Below, one piece after another: positions 25,359 to 33,589 of a DNA stretch of 64,000 nt. This DNA comes from Pseudomonadota bacterium. Lineage in GTDB: Bacteria > Desulfobacterota > Desulfovibrionia > Desulfovibrionales > Desulfovibrionaceae. Position numbers and translations under genes: made by a program. The stretch lies in NCBI GenBank assembly GCA_023419375.1, contig JAEZYD010000030.1:1-64000 (forward strand), in the 5' to 3' direction. Position 1 is the first letter of the stretch, and each line of letters starts with the position of its first letter. The notes beneath the pieces were generated by a model. The model was not told the origin of the DNA and did no database searches. It worked only from the letters and a program-made list of their open reading frames with translations.

Positions 25359-26351
25359 CTATGACATGCCGAATTTGTCGCGGAACAGCTTGCCGGTGCG
25401 CTCCATGTCCGAATCGGCCCATGTGCGGCGCATGCGGTTGAGAGTGGGCATGCCCAGATTGAATTCATTCAGCCAGTTGCGGGCAAAGATGCCTTTTTCC
25501 GTTTCTTCAAAAATTTGCTGGATGGCGTCTTCGTTGATGACGCGCGGGCCGGATGTACGTACGGCAAATTCGCAGGTGCGGCTGGCGCGGCGGGTGAGGT
25601 ATTCTTCCACGCCCACTTCGTCGATATCGTCAATGATGGAGCGGATGGAGCGCACGGCTTTGGCATAGGCGAAAGAAGCCGGATAGCCGTTATCGGTCAT
25701 GACCTTGTAGATGGAGCGCATGAGCTGGATGGCACCGCCGTAGAGCACCTGTTCTTCAAAATTGTCGCCCTCGGTTTCGTGCTGGAACGAGAGCTTGATG
25801 GTGCCCACGCGGGTGCTGCCCACGCCCTTGGCAATGGCAAGGGCCGTGGCGGCGGCATGGCCGCTGGCGTCCTGATCAACGGCCACCGCGCCGTAGATGC
25901 CGGAGCCTTCCTTGAACTTGCGGCGCACCACCGGGCCGGGGCCGTTGGGCACAAAGAGGATGACGTCCACATCCCTGGGCGGCTTGATGGTGCCGTAGAG
26001 GATGGCAAAACCGTGCGCAAAGCTGAGGGTCTGGCCGGGGCGCAGGTGGGCGTGGATGGAAGAATAGTACGCGGCGGGCTGGGCCGGGTCTTGCAGCAGG
26101 ATATGGACGATATCCGCCTTTTTGACGGCCTCCTCGATGTCGTACACGGCAAAGCCGTCGGCCTCGGCGTCCTTCCAGCTGTTGTGCACTGTCCTGTCGC
26201 CAACGCCCACAATCACGTTGATGCCGCTGTCGCGCAGGCTTTTGCCCTGGGCCTTGCCCTGGCTGCCGTAACCGATGATGGCAATGGTCTTGCCGTGCAG
26301 CACGGAGATATCAACGTCTTCGTCCCTGTAAATTTCGCCAAACTGTGACAT
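25359..26351 (-). CDS. Ketol-acid reductoisomerase-like protein of the ureide operon
   Basis: A 330-residue class I KARI homologue: GYGSQG nucleotide-binding loop (27-32), HGF (113-115), and a KARI C-terminal domain with Asp196 and Glu200 matching the metal ligands of canonical enzymes. Recalled class I KARIs have Lys in the APKGPG-type motif; here it reads VPNGPG (Asn136). The two second-subunit glutamates of the canonical YFExxxE motif are Lys231 and Ser235. The cofactor loop GVGDRT lacks the usual arginine and has an aspartate, hinting at NAD rather than NADPH. Branched-chain amino acid synthesis is therefore unlikely. Between AllE and the M20 hydrolase it could be a dehydrogenase for ureidoglycolate or a related ureido-acid, which is inference. 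AAGGA precedes the ATG. Confidence 0.85.
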   Translation of the reverse strand: MSQFGEIYRDEDVDISVLHGKTIAIIGYGSQGKAQGKSLRDSGINVIVGVGDRTVHNSWKDAEADGFAVYDIEEAVKKADIVHILLQDPAQPAAYYSSIHAHLRPGQTLSFAHGFAILYGTIKPPRDVDVILFVPNGPGPVVRRKFKEGSGIYGAVAVDQDASGHAAATALAIAKGVGSTRVGTIKLSFQHETEGDNFEEQVLYGGAIQLMRSIYKVMTDNGYPASFAYAKAVRSIRSIIDDIDEVGVEEYLTRRASRTCEFAVRTSGPRVINEDAIQQIFEETEKGIFARNWLNEFNLGMPTLNRMRRTWADSDMERTGKLFRDKFGMS

Positions 26352-26379
26352 GGTATATCCTTATTGAAAAAGCGGGAGG

Positions 26380-27150
26380 CTAGAGGGCCACATCGCGGTT
26401 GCAGTCTTTGGAATAGATGTACGTGAGCCGTCCCCTGCCAGTGGCGTATACGGCCTGCGGGGTATAGGGGCCAAAGAAAATGAAGTCTTCCTTCTGCACC
26501 TGAATCCACTCGGCCCCCAGCAGATAGATGCCTTCGCCTTCCAGCAGGTAGGCCCCGTGCTCCTGCACATGGGTTTCCACAAAGGGGTGGCAGCCTGCGG
26601 GGTCAAAGCTGAGGGTGTGCATGTTCATGTCAAAGCCCAAGTGAGTGGGCAGCAGATCGCGGATAAACACGTTGGCCATGTCTTCGTAGATGCGTTCTTC
26701 CATTGTTGCGGTATTACCGAATACGACTTCGGCCTCGTGGCCGGGCAGGGCAATGTAGCGCTGCTTGTAGAGCAGAAAGCGCACAGGGGCATTGGTGGTG
26801 TTGGTAAATTCAAGGCCTTTGCCAGCGGGGGCAAACACGTAGCCGCCGGGGGCCAGCGTGTGCTTCTGCCCGCAGGTGGCGGCGGTCAGCGCGCCTTCGC
26901 CGTCCATGACATATAAAAATGCTTCCACCCCCGGCTCTTGCGCAAAGGGGGCAACGGTACCCCCGCCAGGCAGGGCGGTGCCCACATACTGCACAAAACT
27001 TGCGCCCAGCTTTGGGGAGGCAATGATGGACATGTTGCATCCCTCGATGCCGGGTATGACGTTGCGCACCCGACCTTCCGGCGGAATGACCGCATATTCG
27101 CCGGGCCGGATGACCGCCCGTGTTTTCAGCAAACCCTCTGGATAAGACAT
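26380..27150 (-). CDS. allE: (S)-ureidoglycine aminohydrolase, AllE type
   Basis: AllE releases ammonia from (S)-ureidoglycine to give (S)-ureidoglycolate, the step after allantoate amidohydrolase. The 256-residue protein is a bicupin. It starts MSYPEGLLKTRAVIRPGEYAV as AllE proteins do, and the C-terminal cupin has the metal set in HPFVETHVQEHGAYLLEGEG (Glu, His, His, Gln type). AAGGAG precedes the chosen ATG. The downstream gene is the KARI-like protein and the upstream gene is the transporter ATPase. The N-terminal cupin lacks an obvious metal site, as in the family. Confidence 0.9.
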   Translation of the reverse strand: MSYPEGLLKTRAVIRPGEYAVIPPEGRVRNVIPGIEGCNMSIIASPKLGASFVQYVGTALPGGGTVAPFAQEPGVEAFLYVMDGEGALTAATCGQKHTLAPGGYVFAPAGKGLEFTNTTNAPVRFLLYKQRYIALPGHEAEVVFGNTATMEERIYEDMANVFIRDLLPTHLGFDMNMHTLSFDPAGCHPFVETHVQEHGAYLLEGEGIYLLGAEWIQVQKEDFIFFGPYTPQAVYATGRGRLTYIYSKDCNRDVAL

Positions 27151-27270
27151 GTTTTCTCCTTGAGCAGATTTAGTTTCGTTTGCCCAGACCGGGCACAGCG
27201 CGCCGGTCCCCGCAACGGGCGTTCGCATGGGCGGACGCCGGAGCAATTGTTGATAAATTGCCCATAATGC

Positions 27271-27999
27271 TCAGTTCACCGTCTGGATGAACGAAGCCAG
27301 TTCCGGAGTGCCGGGCTTGGCAAAAAGCGCCTTGGGGGCCCCGGCCTCGTGAACCTTGCCCTGGTGCATGAACACCAGTTTATTGCCTACTTCGCGCGCA
27401 AAGCGCATTTCGTGCGTGACCATGATCAGGGTCATGCCTTCCGCCGCAAGCTTGCGCACGACCTCAAGCACCTCGCCCACCAGCTCGGGATCAAGGGCGG
27501 AGGTTATTTCGTCGCACAGCAGCATCTTGGGGCGCATGGCAAGCGCGCGGGCAATGGCCACCCGCTGCTGCTGTCCGCCGGACAACTGATCGGGAAAGGC
27601 GTTGAACTTGTCGGCAAGGCCCACCCGGGCGAGCATTTCTGCGGCAAGCTCCCGCACTTCGGCTTCCGGTTCTTTTTTGACGATGCGCGGGGCCAGCATG
27701 ACGTTTTCCCCGGCCGTAAGGTGGGGAAAGAGGTTGAACTGCTGAAAGACCATGCCCACCTTGAGCCGCAGGGGGCGCAAGTCGTTTTCCAGCCCATGGA
27801 CGCGGTCGCCGTCAATCTTCACAAAACCCGCGTCAAAGGTTTCCAGCCCGTTGAGAATGCGCAAAAACGTGCTCTTGCCGGATCCGCTTCGGCCAATGAC
27901 GGCCACAACGTCGCCTTCTTCCACTGTGAGGTTGACCCCACGCAGCACCTTGGTTTCACCGAACTGCTTGTGCAGTTCATCAACGACGACCAGCGACAT
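27271..27999 (-). CDS. ABC transporter ATP-binding protein, polar amino acid type
   Basis: A 242-residue ATPase with Walker A GRSGSGKST, Q-loop MVFQQFNLFPH, signature LSGGQQQRVA, Walker B LLCDEITSALD and switch His in VTHE. It starts at MSLVVVDEL after AAGGAGG; the start overlaps the 3' end of the permease gene by 20 bases. It belongs to the polar amino acid uptake group (GlnQ/HisP-like). The substrate is probably a ureide such as allantoate, because the next three genes are ureide enzymes and the regulator sites fall in this locus. Confidence 0.93.
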   Translation of the reverse strand: MSLVVVDELHKQFGETKVLRGVNLTVEEGDVVAVIGRSGSGKSTFLRILNGLETFDAGFVKIDGDRVHGLENDLRPLRLKVGMVFQQFNLFPHLTAGENVMLAPRIVKKEPEAEVRELAAEMLARVGLADKFNAFPDQLSGGQQQRVAIARALAMRPKMLLCDEITSALDPELVGEVLEVVRKLAAEGMTLIMVTHEMRFAREVGNKLVFMHQGKVHEAGAPKALFAKPGTPELASFIQTVN

Positions 28000-28636
28000 G
28001 GAGCCTCCTTTCGATGCAACGGGCAAAGGCCGACAGCGGATAGCACATGAGAAAATACCCCGCAGCCACAAGGCCGTACACCAGCAGCGGCCTGAAGGTC
28101 GCGTTGGCGATCATGGTTCCGGTTTTGGTTATTTCCACAAGGCCGATGATCGAGGCCACGGCTGTTCCTTTGACGACCTGTACTGAAAAGCCCACAGTCG
28201 GGGGGATGGCTATGCGCAAGGCCTGGGGTAGAATGACATGACGCAGCTGCTCGTAACGGTTCATGGCGAGGCACGCCGATGCCTCCCACTGACCCATTGG
28301 CAGCGCCTCAACGCATCCGCGCCAGATTTCAGCAAGGTACGCGCTGGTAAAGAACGTAAGGCCCAGCGTGGCGGCGGCCAGGGGCGAAATGTCCACCCCA
28401 AACAGGGCCAGCCCGAAAAAGATGAGAAAAAACTGCATAAGCAGCGGCGTATCCTGAAAAAACTCAATATACGTCATGGCCAGGGCGCGCATTTGGGCCT
28501 TGGGCGAAATGCGCACAAACAGCACAATGAGGCCCATGGCGCCGCCAAGAGCGAAAGCGATGGCAGAAAGGACGATTGTCCAGCCCGCGCCCGTAAGCAG
28601 ATGGCGCACCATGTCCCAGATAGAGAAGCTGATCAT
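27980..28636 (-). CDS. ABC transporter permease, polar amino acid type
   Basis: A 218-residue permease with about five membrane helices and the EAA-like loop (ACLAMNRYEQLRHVILPQALRIAIPP) that contacts the ATPase. It overlaps the other permease by 4 bases (ATGA) and the ATPase by 20, so the three are translationally coupled. It pairs with the 28633-29301 permease to form the membrane channel of the ureide importer. No substrate determinant can be read from its sequence. Confidence 0.93.
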   Translation of the reverse strand: MISFSIWDMVRHLLTGAGWTIVLSAIAFALGGAMGLIVLFVRISPKAQMRALAMTYIEFFQDTPLLMQFFLIFFGLALFGVDISPLAAATLGLTFFTSAYLAEIWRGCVEALPMGQWEASACLAMNRYEQLRHVILPQALRIAIPPTVGFSVQVVKGTAVASIIGLVEITKTGTMIANATFRPLLVYGLVAAGYFLMCYPLSAFARCIERRLHVAGRR

Positions 28637-29301
28637 GCGCGCCCCCTGCGGATGCAGTGTTTGCCAAAGGCATGCAGGCTCTTGCGCACGGCGATGGCCA
28701 GGGCAAGGTACATGAGCGTGCTGGCGAGGTAGACTTCAAAGGCGCGGAACGTGCGGCTCTGGATGAGGTTGGCCTCAAAGGTCAGCTCCTCGGCGGCGAT
28801 CTGCGAGCATACCGAAGACCCCAGCATGACAATGACAATCTGGCTGCACAGGGCGGGCCACACGGTTTTGAGCGCCGGGCGCAGAATCACGTGGAACAGG
28901 CACTGCCAGCGGCTCATGGCCAGGGAGTCTGCGGCTTCAATCAGACCCTTGGGCACAGCCGCCACGCCAGCGCGGATGATCTCTGTCGAATACGCGCCAA
29001 GGTTGATGACCATTGCCAGTACGGAGGCTTCCCATCCGTTCAGCCGCACCCCAAGGGCGGGCAGGCCGAAGTATATGAAGTACAATTGCACAATAAAGGG
29101 CGTGTTGCGGACGCATTCGACATAGGCGGTAAAAAACGGGTGCAAGAAGGGCAACCGCCACTCGCGCGAAACCGCTCCCAAAATGCCCACGGCAAGGCCC
29201 ACCGTGGCGCTGACCGCCGTGAGGGCCAGCGTCAGTGCTGCCCCCTGAACCAGCAATGGCCAGTTTGCCGCAATGGGCTCGAAGGTAAACTGATAGGCCA
29301 T
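28633..29301 (-). CDS. ABC transporter permease, polar amino acid type
   Basis: A 222-residue permease, partner of the preceding one, with about five helices and the coupling loop ADSLAMSRWQCLFHVILRPALK. AGGGGA lies upstream of the ATG. It begins 196 bases after the binding-protein gene, and this gap carries one of the two regulator-like sites, so it may have its own promoter as well as read-through. The imperfect hairpin at 29318-29343 directly before it could limit read-through from the highly expressed binding protein. Confidence 0.93.
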   Translation of the reverse strand: MAYQFTFEPIAANWPLLVQGAALTLALTAVSATVGLAVGILGAVSREWRLPFLHPFFTAYVECVRNTPFIVQLYFIYFGLPALGVRLNGWEASVLAMVINLGAYSTEIIRAGVAAVPKGLIEAADSLAMSRWQCLFHVILRPALKTVWPALCSQIVIVMLGSSVCSQIAAEELTFEANLIQSRTFRAFEVYLASTLMYLALAIAVRKSLHAFGKHCIRRGRA

Positions 29302-29425
29302 GGCTGTTCCCCTAACTGGAGGTCGCTCTAGGCGACCACCTCCATACGTCCTGGCTGCTGCGGCAAAGCCGCTATTTTGCAGCGTTGCGAGGTTGCCGTA
29401 TCCGGATCTTGCCGTTATAACCTTG

Positions 29426-29441
29426 TGGTCTTACCGGTAAA
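29426..29441. promoter_or_regulatory. FadR-type operator A (TGGT-N3-ACCGGTAAA)
   Basis: TGGTCTTACCGGTAAA matches site B (30360-30375) at every base except the three central ones. TGGT-N3-ACC is the core of operators of FadR-subfamily GntR regulators. It lies in the gap between the binding-protein gene and the permease gene. A second TGGT half-site follows at 29446-29449. Confidence 0.7.
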
Positions 29442-29496
29442 GAGCTGGTAAGCACGTTGTTCCTCTCTATCCTGTTTGGCAAGCAACAGAAAATCT

Positions 29497-30300
29497 TTAA
29501 AAATCCTGTGGCAGGGAGGTGTGCAGCCATGTTTGCGCAATGGCTTCAAGCTGCCCGTCTTTCTTTGCCTGGGTGATGATGTCGTCCACAGCCTTTTGCA
29601 GTTCCGGCTCGTTTTTGTTCAGCCCGATATAGCAGGGCGAGTTCTTGATGAGGAATTTGACTTCCAGATGCTTGTACGGATTTTGTCCGTTGATGGAGGC
29701 TGCCACAACGTTGCCCGTGGCAACCATCTGCACCTGGCCGGAAAGGTAGGCGGCGATGGTCGAGCTGTTGTCTTCAAATCGGCGAATTTCTGTGGATGCG
29801 GGCGCAATCTTGGTCAGTTCCATGTCCTCAACCGCGCCACGGGTTACCGCAATGGTCTTGCCAGCCAGGTCTTCTGCCGTGGCGACCTTGAGATCGGCGG
29901 GGCCGAATACGCCGTTAAAGAAAGGCGCGTAGGCCACTGAAAAATCGATGGCTTTTTCGCGTTCGGCGTTCTTGCCCAGTGAGGAGATGACCAGATCAAC
30001 CTTGCCTGTGGTAAGGTAGGGAATGCGGTTTGTGCTGGTTACCGGCACGAGCTTCAACTTGACGCCAAGGCTTTTCGCAATAAGCCGGGCAGTATCAATG
30101 TCGTAACCCACAGGCTGCATGTCGGCGCCCACAGAACCAAAGGGGGGAAAGTCCTGCGGAACAGCAATGGAGATAACGCCTGATTTTTTTATTGATTCAA
30201 GCGTGTTGTCCGTTTGTTGCGCGTAAAGGGATTGCGGCAGGGCTGCGCTCAGCAGCATGACGGCCAGGATGAAGCCAAGGCGGCTGAAAAAAAATTGCAT
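29497..30300 (-). CDS. Periplasmic solute-binding protein, family 3, of the ureide importer
   Basis: A 267-residue binding protein with a signal peptide (about residues 1-27, LLSAALPQSLYA then cleavage before QQ). The SBP family 3 pattern is clear: GVISIAVPQDFPPFG, GYDIDTARLIAKSLGV, KVDLVISSLG and IDFSVAYAPFF. It would capture the imported ureide or amino acid in the periplasm. It is the first gene of the transporter operon, with GGGGGA before the ATG, and is divergent from the GntR-family gene. Specificity is not visible, although the operon content argues for allantoate-like compounds. Confidence 0.92.
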   Translation of the reverse strand: MQFFFSRLGFILAVMLLSAALPQSLYAQQTDNTLESIKKSGVISIAVPQDFPPFGSVGADMQPVGYDIDTARLIAKSLGVKLKLVPVTSTNRIPYLTTGKVDLVISSLGKNAEREKAIDFSVAYAPFFNGVFGPADLKVATAEDLAGKTIAVTRGAVEDMELTKIAPASTEIRRFEDNSSTIAAYLSGQVQMVATGNVVAASINGQNPYKHLEVKFLIKNSPCYIGLNKNEPELQKAVDDIITQAKKDGQLEAIAQTWLHTSLPQDF

Positions 30301-30359
30301 GACGTCCCCCGAAAAAATGTTTGAGTAAACCCGGAATTATCCACAATTTGGTCAATTTC

Positions 30360-30375
30360 TGGTAAGACCGGTAAA
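30360..30375. promoter_or_regulatory. FadR-type operator B (TGGT-N3-ACCGGTAAA)
   Basis: TGGTAAGACCGGTAAA lies in the 151-base divergent promoter region between the binding-protein gene and the GntR-type regulator, and duplicates site A. A TTGGTC half-site precedes it at 30349-30354. Placement supports control of both divergent transcripts by the adjacent regulator. Confidence 0.7.
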
Positions 30376-30451
30376 AAATGATTGCTCGTTTTCTACAAAT
30401 TTGTCAACATGGGTAAACGAAAAATATTACTTCTACAAATTGGTGGAAACT

Positions 30452-31189
30452 ATGTGCGCTAAATTACAGGAAAAACTGGAAAAAAATACAAATATGTGGA
30501 AATCTAGCTCGGAAGAAGCCGCTGAAAGCATTTTGTCAATGATTTTAGATAATAACTGGCAAGAAGGGCATAAATTGCCCCCCCAGCGCGCGCTTGCGGA
30601 ATCTTTGGGAGTCAGCCGCCCCACAGTGCGCGAGGCTCTGGTCATTCTGGAGACCATGGGCAAGGTGACCATTCAGCCCGGCAAGGGCGTGTTTTTGGTG
30701 ACGCGCGCGCAGGAGAGCCTGCCTGTGGTGCCTGTCACGCGGTTTGACCGGTCATTTATTACGGGTAAGGAAACGCAGATTTTTCAGTTCAGACATGCCA
30801 TAGAGCCGGCCATTGCCGCCCTGGTGGCCCTGAACGCCACGCAGGCCCAGATGGACGATATGGCAGCCATGCTGGACGACATGAAGCAGGCCAGTGTGCG
30901 CGGTGATGTGCAGCATTTTGCCCAACTGGATTTCGCCTTTCATACCCAGATGATTGAAGCGGCAAACAATCCGTTTTTTATTGAGGCCATGCGCCCTTTT
31001 TTTGATCTGTTTTCAGAAAGTCAGCGATTGCCTTTTTCCAATCAGGAAGGATTGGTGGACACCATGCGCGAACATGCGGCACTGCTGGAGCATCTGCGGT
31101 CGCGGAATTCGCACGGAGCGCGTCTGGCCATGGAAGAGCATGTTGTCGCCACTGCCGCCAGGGCAGGCGTGCGGATATCTTCCTGGTGA
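30452..31189 (+). CDS. FadR-subfamily GntR transcriptional regulator
   Basis: A 245-residue regulator from MCAKLQEKL; an upstream TTG would add 17 residues but the ATG has GGTGGA before it. The winged helix is typical (QRALAESLGVSRPTVREALVILETMGKV, GKGVFL). The C-terminal FCD domain shows the metal-binding Asp/His pattern (FAQLDFAFHTQMIEAA, then HAALLEHL and HVVATAA). FCD regulators respond to small carboxylic acids. It is divergent from the importer and flanked by the TGGT-N3-ACC sites, so it probably represses or activates the ureide operon in response to its substrate or an intermediate. Confidence 0.88.
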   Translation: MCAKLQEKLEKNTNMWKSSSEEAAESILSMILDNNWQEGHKLPPQRALAESLGVSRPTVREALVILETMGKVTIQPGKGVFLVTRAQESLPVVPVTRFDRSFITGKETQIFQFRHAIEPAIAALVALNATQAQMDDMAAMLDDMKQASVRGDVQHFAQLDFAFHTQMIEAANNPFFIEAMRPFFDLFSESQRLPFSNQEGLVDTMREHAALLEHLRSRNSHGARLAMEEHVVATAARAGVRISSW

Positions 31190-31265
31190 GGAGTGGGGCG
31201 AGCTTTGGCGGCGCGGGCGACAGCCGTGGAAAATCGCGGGTGAGTGGCGTTCCCCGCGCCAGGGC

Positions 31266-31300
31266 CAAAAAAAGGCGGCCCTGCGAAAGCAAGGCCGCCT
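31266..31300 (-). terminator. Terminator of the chemoreceptor gene
   Basis: AGGCGGCC and GGCCGCCT with an inner TGC-GAAA-GCA stem, flanked by an A run that is a T run on the minus strand. It follows the chemoreceptor stop by 22 bases and may also end the convergent regulator transcript. Confidence 0.75.
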
Positions 31301-31321
31301 CGTGACTGCATGCAGCTAGAA

Positions 31322-33064
31322 TTAGGAATTTTTGAGCTGGGTTATGATGCGGGCCAGGTTCTGGGCCTGCGCCGCCAGCTCGGAAACAGCCTTGCTGGCT
31401 TCGCCCATTGCCTGTGATGTTTCAGACGCAATGGTATTGACGTGTTCCACCGAGCGGGCGATCTCTTCAGAAGAAGCGGACTGCTCCTCGCTGGCGGTTG
31501 CAATGCTGCGCACCTGATCTGCTGTCTGCTCCGCAAGGCTGAGGATTTCCGTAAGCGCGGCGCCGCATTGTTCGGCAAGATCGGCGGCAAGGTTTACCTT
31601 GCCAACCGCCTGATCCATGCGCCGCACACCTTCTTTGGAACTTTCCTGAATGGCCTGAATGGCCTTGCCCACATCCTGGGTGGAGGACATGGTCTTTTCT
31701 GCCAATTTGCGCACTTCGTCTGCCACAACCGCAAAGCCGCGGCCCGCCTCGCCAGCGCGCGCGGCTTCGATGGCTGCGTTCAGCGCCAGCAGGTTTGTCT
31801 GATCGGCGATATCCGAGATAACGGTCATAATTTCGTTGATGGCCTGTGCGTGGACAGAAAGAGTGTCCATGTTGGTTTTGAGGCCGATTGTTTCGGCCTG
31901 AACCTCGTCCATGGCTCGCCGACACTTTGTGGTTACATCATCGCCTTCCTTGGCCTTGCTCTGTGTGGATGCGGACAGGTTTGCACCGGCTCCGGCGTTC
32001 TTGGCAACTTCAATGACCGTGGCGTTCATTTCTTCCACTGCCGTGGCGGTGTCCGCAATGCGGTGGGCCTGCTGTTCTGCACCTTGCGAGGATTGCTCGA
32101 TCTGGGCGGAAAGTTCTTCTGAGGCGGAGGCGATGACGTTAACCACGCCTTCAAGCTGGGTGGCGGCGTCGAGCAGGCCTTCCTTGCGGGCTGTTTCGGC
32201 GCGCGCGGTGGCTTCTTCGGCCACAATCTGGGCCTCATGGGCCTGTTCCGCAGCTTCCTGTGCCTTGCGGGATTCTTCCTTGGCATGGTCGATATGGCTC
32301 TTGAGGGCCGCCACCATGGCTACAATGGATTCGTACACGCCAGCCTTGGGGCTGCCATCGTCAATGTTGTAGTCGCCGTCCACAACCCGCAGGGCAATAG
32401 TGTTCAGCTCACCGGGGTCTTTGCCCAGCTGCTTGTGGGTGCCGCGCAGGATCACAACCGCTGTGGCGGTTCCCGCCAGGATAGAGGCCACCAGCAGGCA
32501 GATGACCAAAAGCTTGGCCGAGGCGTACAAGTCATCACAGCCCTTGCTGGCTGCCAGGCTGCCCTCTGTGTTTATGCGGACAAGATCTTCCAGGTAGGCA
32601 GCTGTTTTTTCAAAAATGGCCCTGGTCTGGCCACGGGTGAGGTCGCGCGCTTCTTCCATCTGCCCCTTGTTGGCAAGCATGATCACATCTTTTGAAGTAT
32701 CCAGGTAGCTCTGCCATTCGCGCAGGAACCCTTCGTAGGTCTTCCTCTCTTGGGCTGAAGCAATGAGCGGTGCGTACTGCGACTTGTTCTTCTCAATATC
32801 TTTGAGCGTGGCCTCCATTCTGGCCTGATAGCGAGCCCTGTCCTGCGCTTCAGGACTGTTGGCGAGCTGTACCTGGGCAAGGCGAAAATCTGATGTGTTC
32901 ACGTTGAGGTTCAAGACATATCTGGTGGAGGGGAGCCAGTTCTGATTAATATCTGTTGTTCCATCATTGATCTTTGACATTTGCACAAGGCTGAAAAGCC
33001 CAATGGCAATTGTCAAAGCCATTAAAAATCCTGCCATCAGAGATAACTTGACACTCAACTTCAT
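31322..33064 (-). CDS. Methyl-accepting chemotaxis protein, 4HB sensor
   Basis: A 580-residue chemoreceptor. It has TM1 (about residues 8-30), a periplasmic four-helix-bundle (4HB_MCP) sensor with helical spacing to about 185, TM2 (about 187-210), a weak HAMP region, and a long cytoplasmic coiled coil with the conserved hairpin tip EAARAGEAGRGFAVVADEVRKLAE. It ends in QLKNS, with no C-terminal CheR pentapeptide. The ligand is unknown; sitting next to the ureide locus invites the guess of a nutrient receptor, but that is position only. A sigma-28-like promoter lies upstream. Confidence 0.93.
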   Translation of the reverse strand: MKLSVKLSLMAGFLMALTIAIGLFSLVQMSKINDGTTDINQNWLPSTRYVLNLNVNTSDFRLAQVQLANSPEAQDRARYQARMEATLKDIEKNKSQYAPLIASAQERKTYEGFLREWQSYLDTSKDVIMLANKGQMEEARDLTRGQTRAIFEKTAAYLEDLVRINTEGSLAASKGCDDLYASAKLLVICLLVASILAGTATAVVILRGTHKQLGKDPGELNTIALRVVDGDYNIDDGSPKAGVYESIVAMVAALKSHIDHAKEESRKAQEAAEQAHEAQIVAEEATARAETARKEGLLDAATQLEGVVNVIASASEELSAQIEQSSQGAEQQAHRIADTATAVEEMNATVIEVAKNAGAGANLSASTQSKAKEGDDVTTKCRRAMDEVQAETIGLKTNMDTLSVHAQAINEIMTVISDIADQTNLLALNAAIEAARAGEAGRGFAVVADEVRKLAEKTMSSTQDVGKAIQAIQESSKEGVRRMDQAVGKVNLAADLAEQCGAALTEILSLAEQTADQVRSIATASEEQSASSEEIARSVEHVNTIASETSQAMGEASKAVSELAAQAQNLARIITQLKNS

Positions 33065-33184
33065 GATACTTCTCCACTATAGTCTTGTTGGTTTGTAATG
33101 CTCGGTGTTATGGTTTATGTGAAATAAGGAGTTTGATTAGAACGCTGTGATTTGAATACGGGAAATTATTTCATCATTAGTGAG

Positions 33185-33211
33185 TTATCGGAAGTTGCTT
33201 TATTAAGTATA
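33185..33211 (-). promoter_or_regulatory. Candidate sigma-28 (FliA) promoter of the chemoreceptor
   Basis: On the minus strand TATACTTA, 11 bases, TCCGATAA. The flagellar sigma-28 consensus is TAAAGTTT-N11-GCCGATAA: five of eight and seven of eight positions match, with exact spacing. The -10 element is identical to that found before cheW at 63.5 kb. Transcription would start about 110 bases before the ATG. Confidence 0.6.
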
Positions 33212-33536
33212 GATATACAGAAAATGAATATGATAATAAAAAAATGTATAATAAAGAAAAATTCATCTTGAATGGTAATGAAAGAAAGATTTATGCGATT
33301 TTATTATATAACAATAATATGATCGTCGTTAATTTTACGATATTACAGAGCAAAAATTTTTTTTTATCCCACAAAAAAAGCACAATAAAGTGGCTAAAAA
33401 ATGCCATTCAAAATGACGTAAAATATATCATTGGGCTAAGAATTGTTTAAAATTTACAGCAAGCCAGGATAAACAGGAAATATAACTAAAATTAAAGTGT
33501 AATTATTTTGTATTGTTTATGTGAGAGCGCGGAAAC
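33212..33536. other. AT-rich non-coding stretch
   Basis: This segment between the chemoreceptor promoter and the ahcY terminator is far more AT-rich than the genome average. It contains a 68-codon open frame (33244-33450) without a ribosome-binding site and with Asn/Lys/Ile-biased composition as expected of random AT-rich DNA. I see no supported gene. Confidence 0.55.
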
Positions 33537-33567
33537 AAAAAAGGCCGGAGCAATGCTCCGGCCTTTT
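33537..33567 (-). terminator. Terminator of ahcY
   Basis: AAAAGGCCGGAGCA and TGCTCCGGCCTTTT form a nearly perfect hairpin with T-rich flanks on both strands. On the minus strand it follows the ahcY stop by about 22 bases. Confidence 0.85.
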
Positions 33568-33589
33568 GGGGGAATATTCCTTTACTGGC

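Noticed and set aside
33244..33450. A 68-codon open frame in the AT-rich gap before ahcY
   Set aside because: It has no ribosome-binding site and an Asn/Lys/Ile-rich composition expected from random AT-rich DNA.
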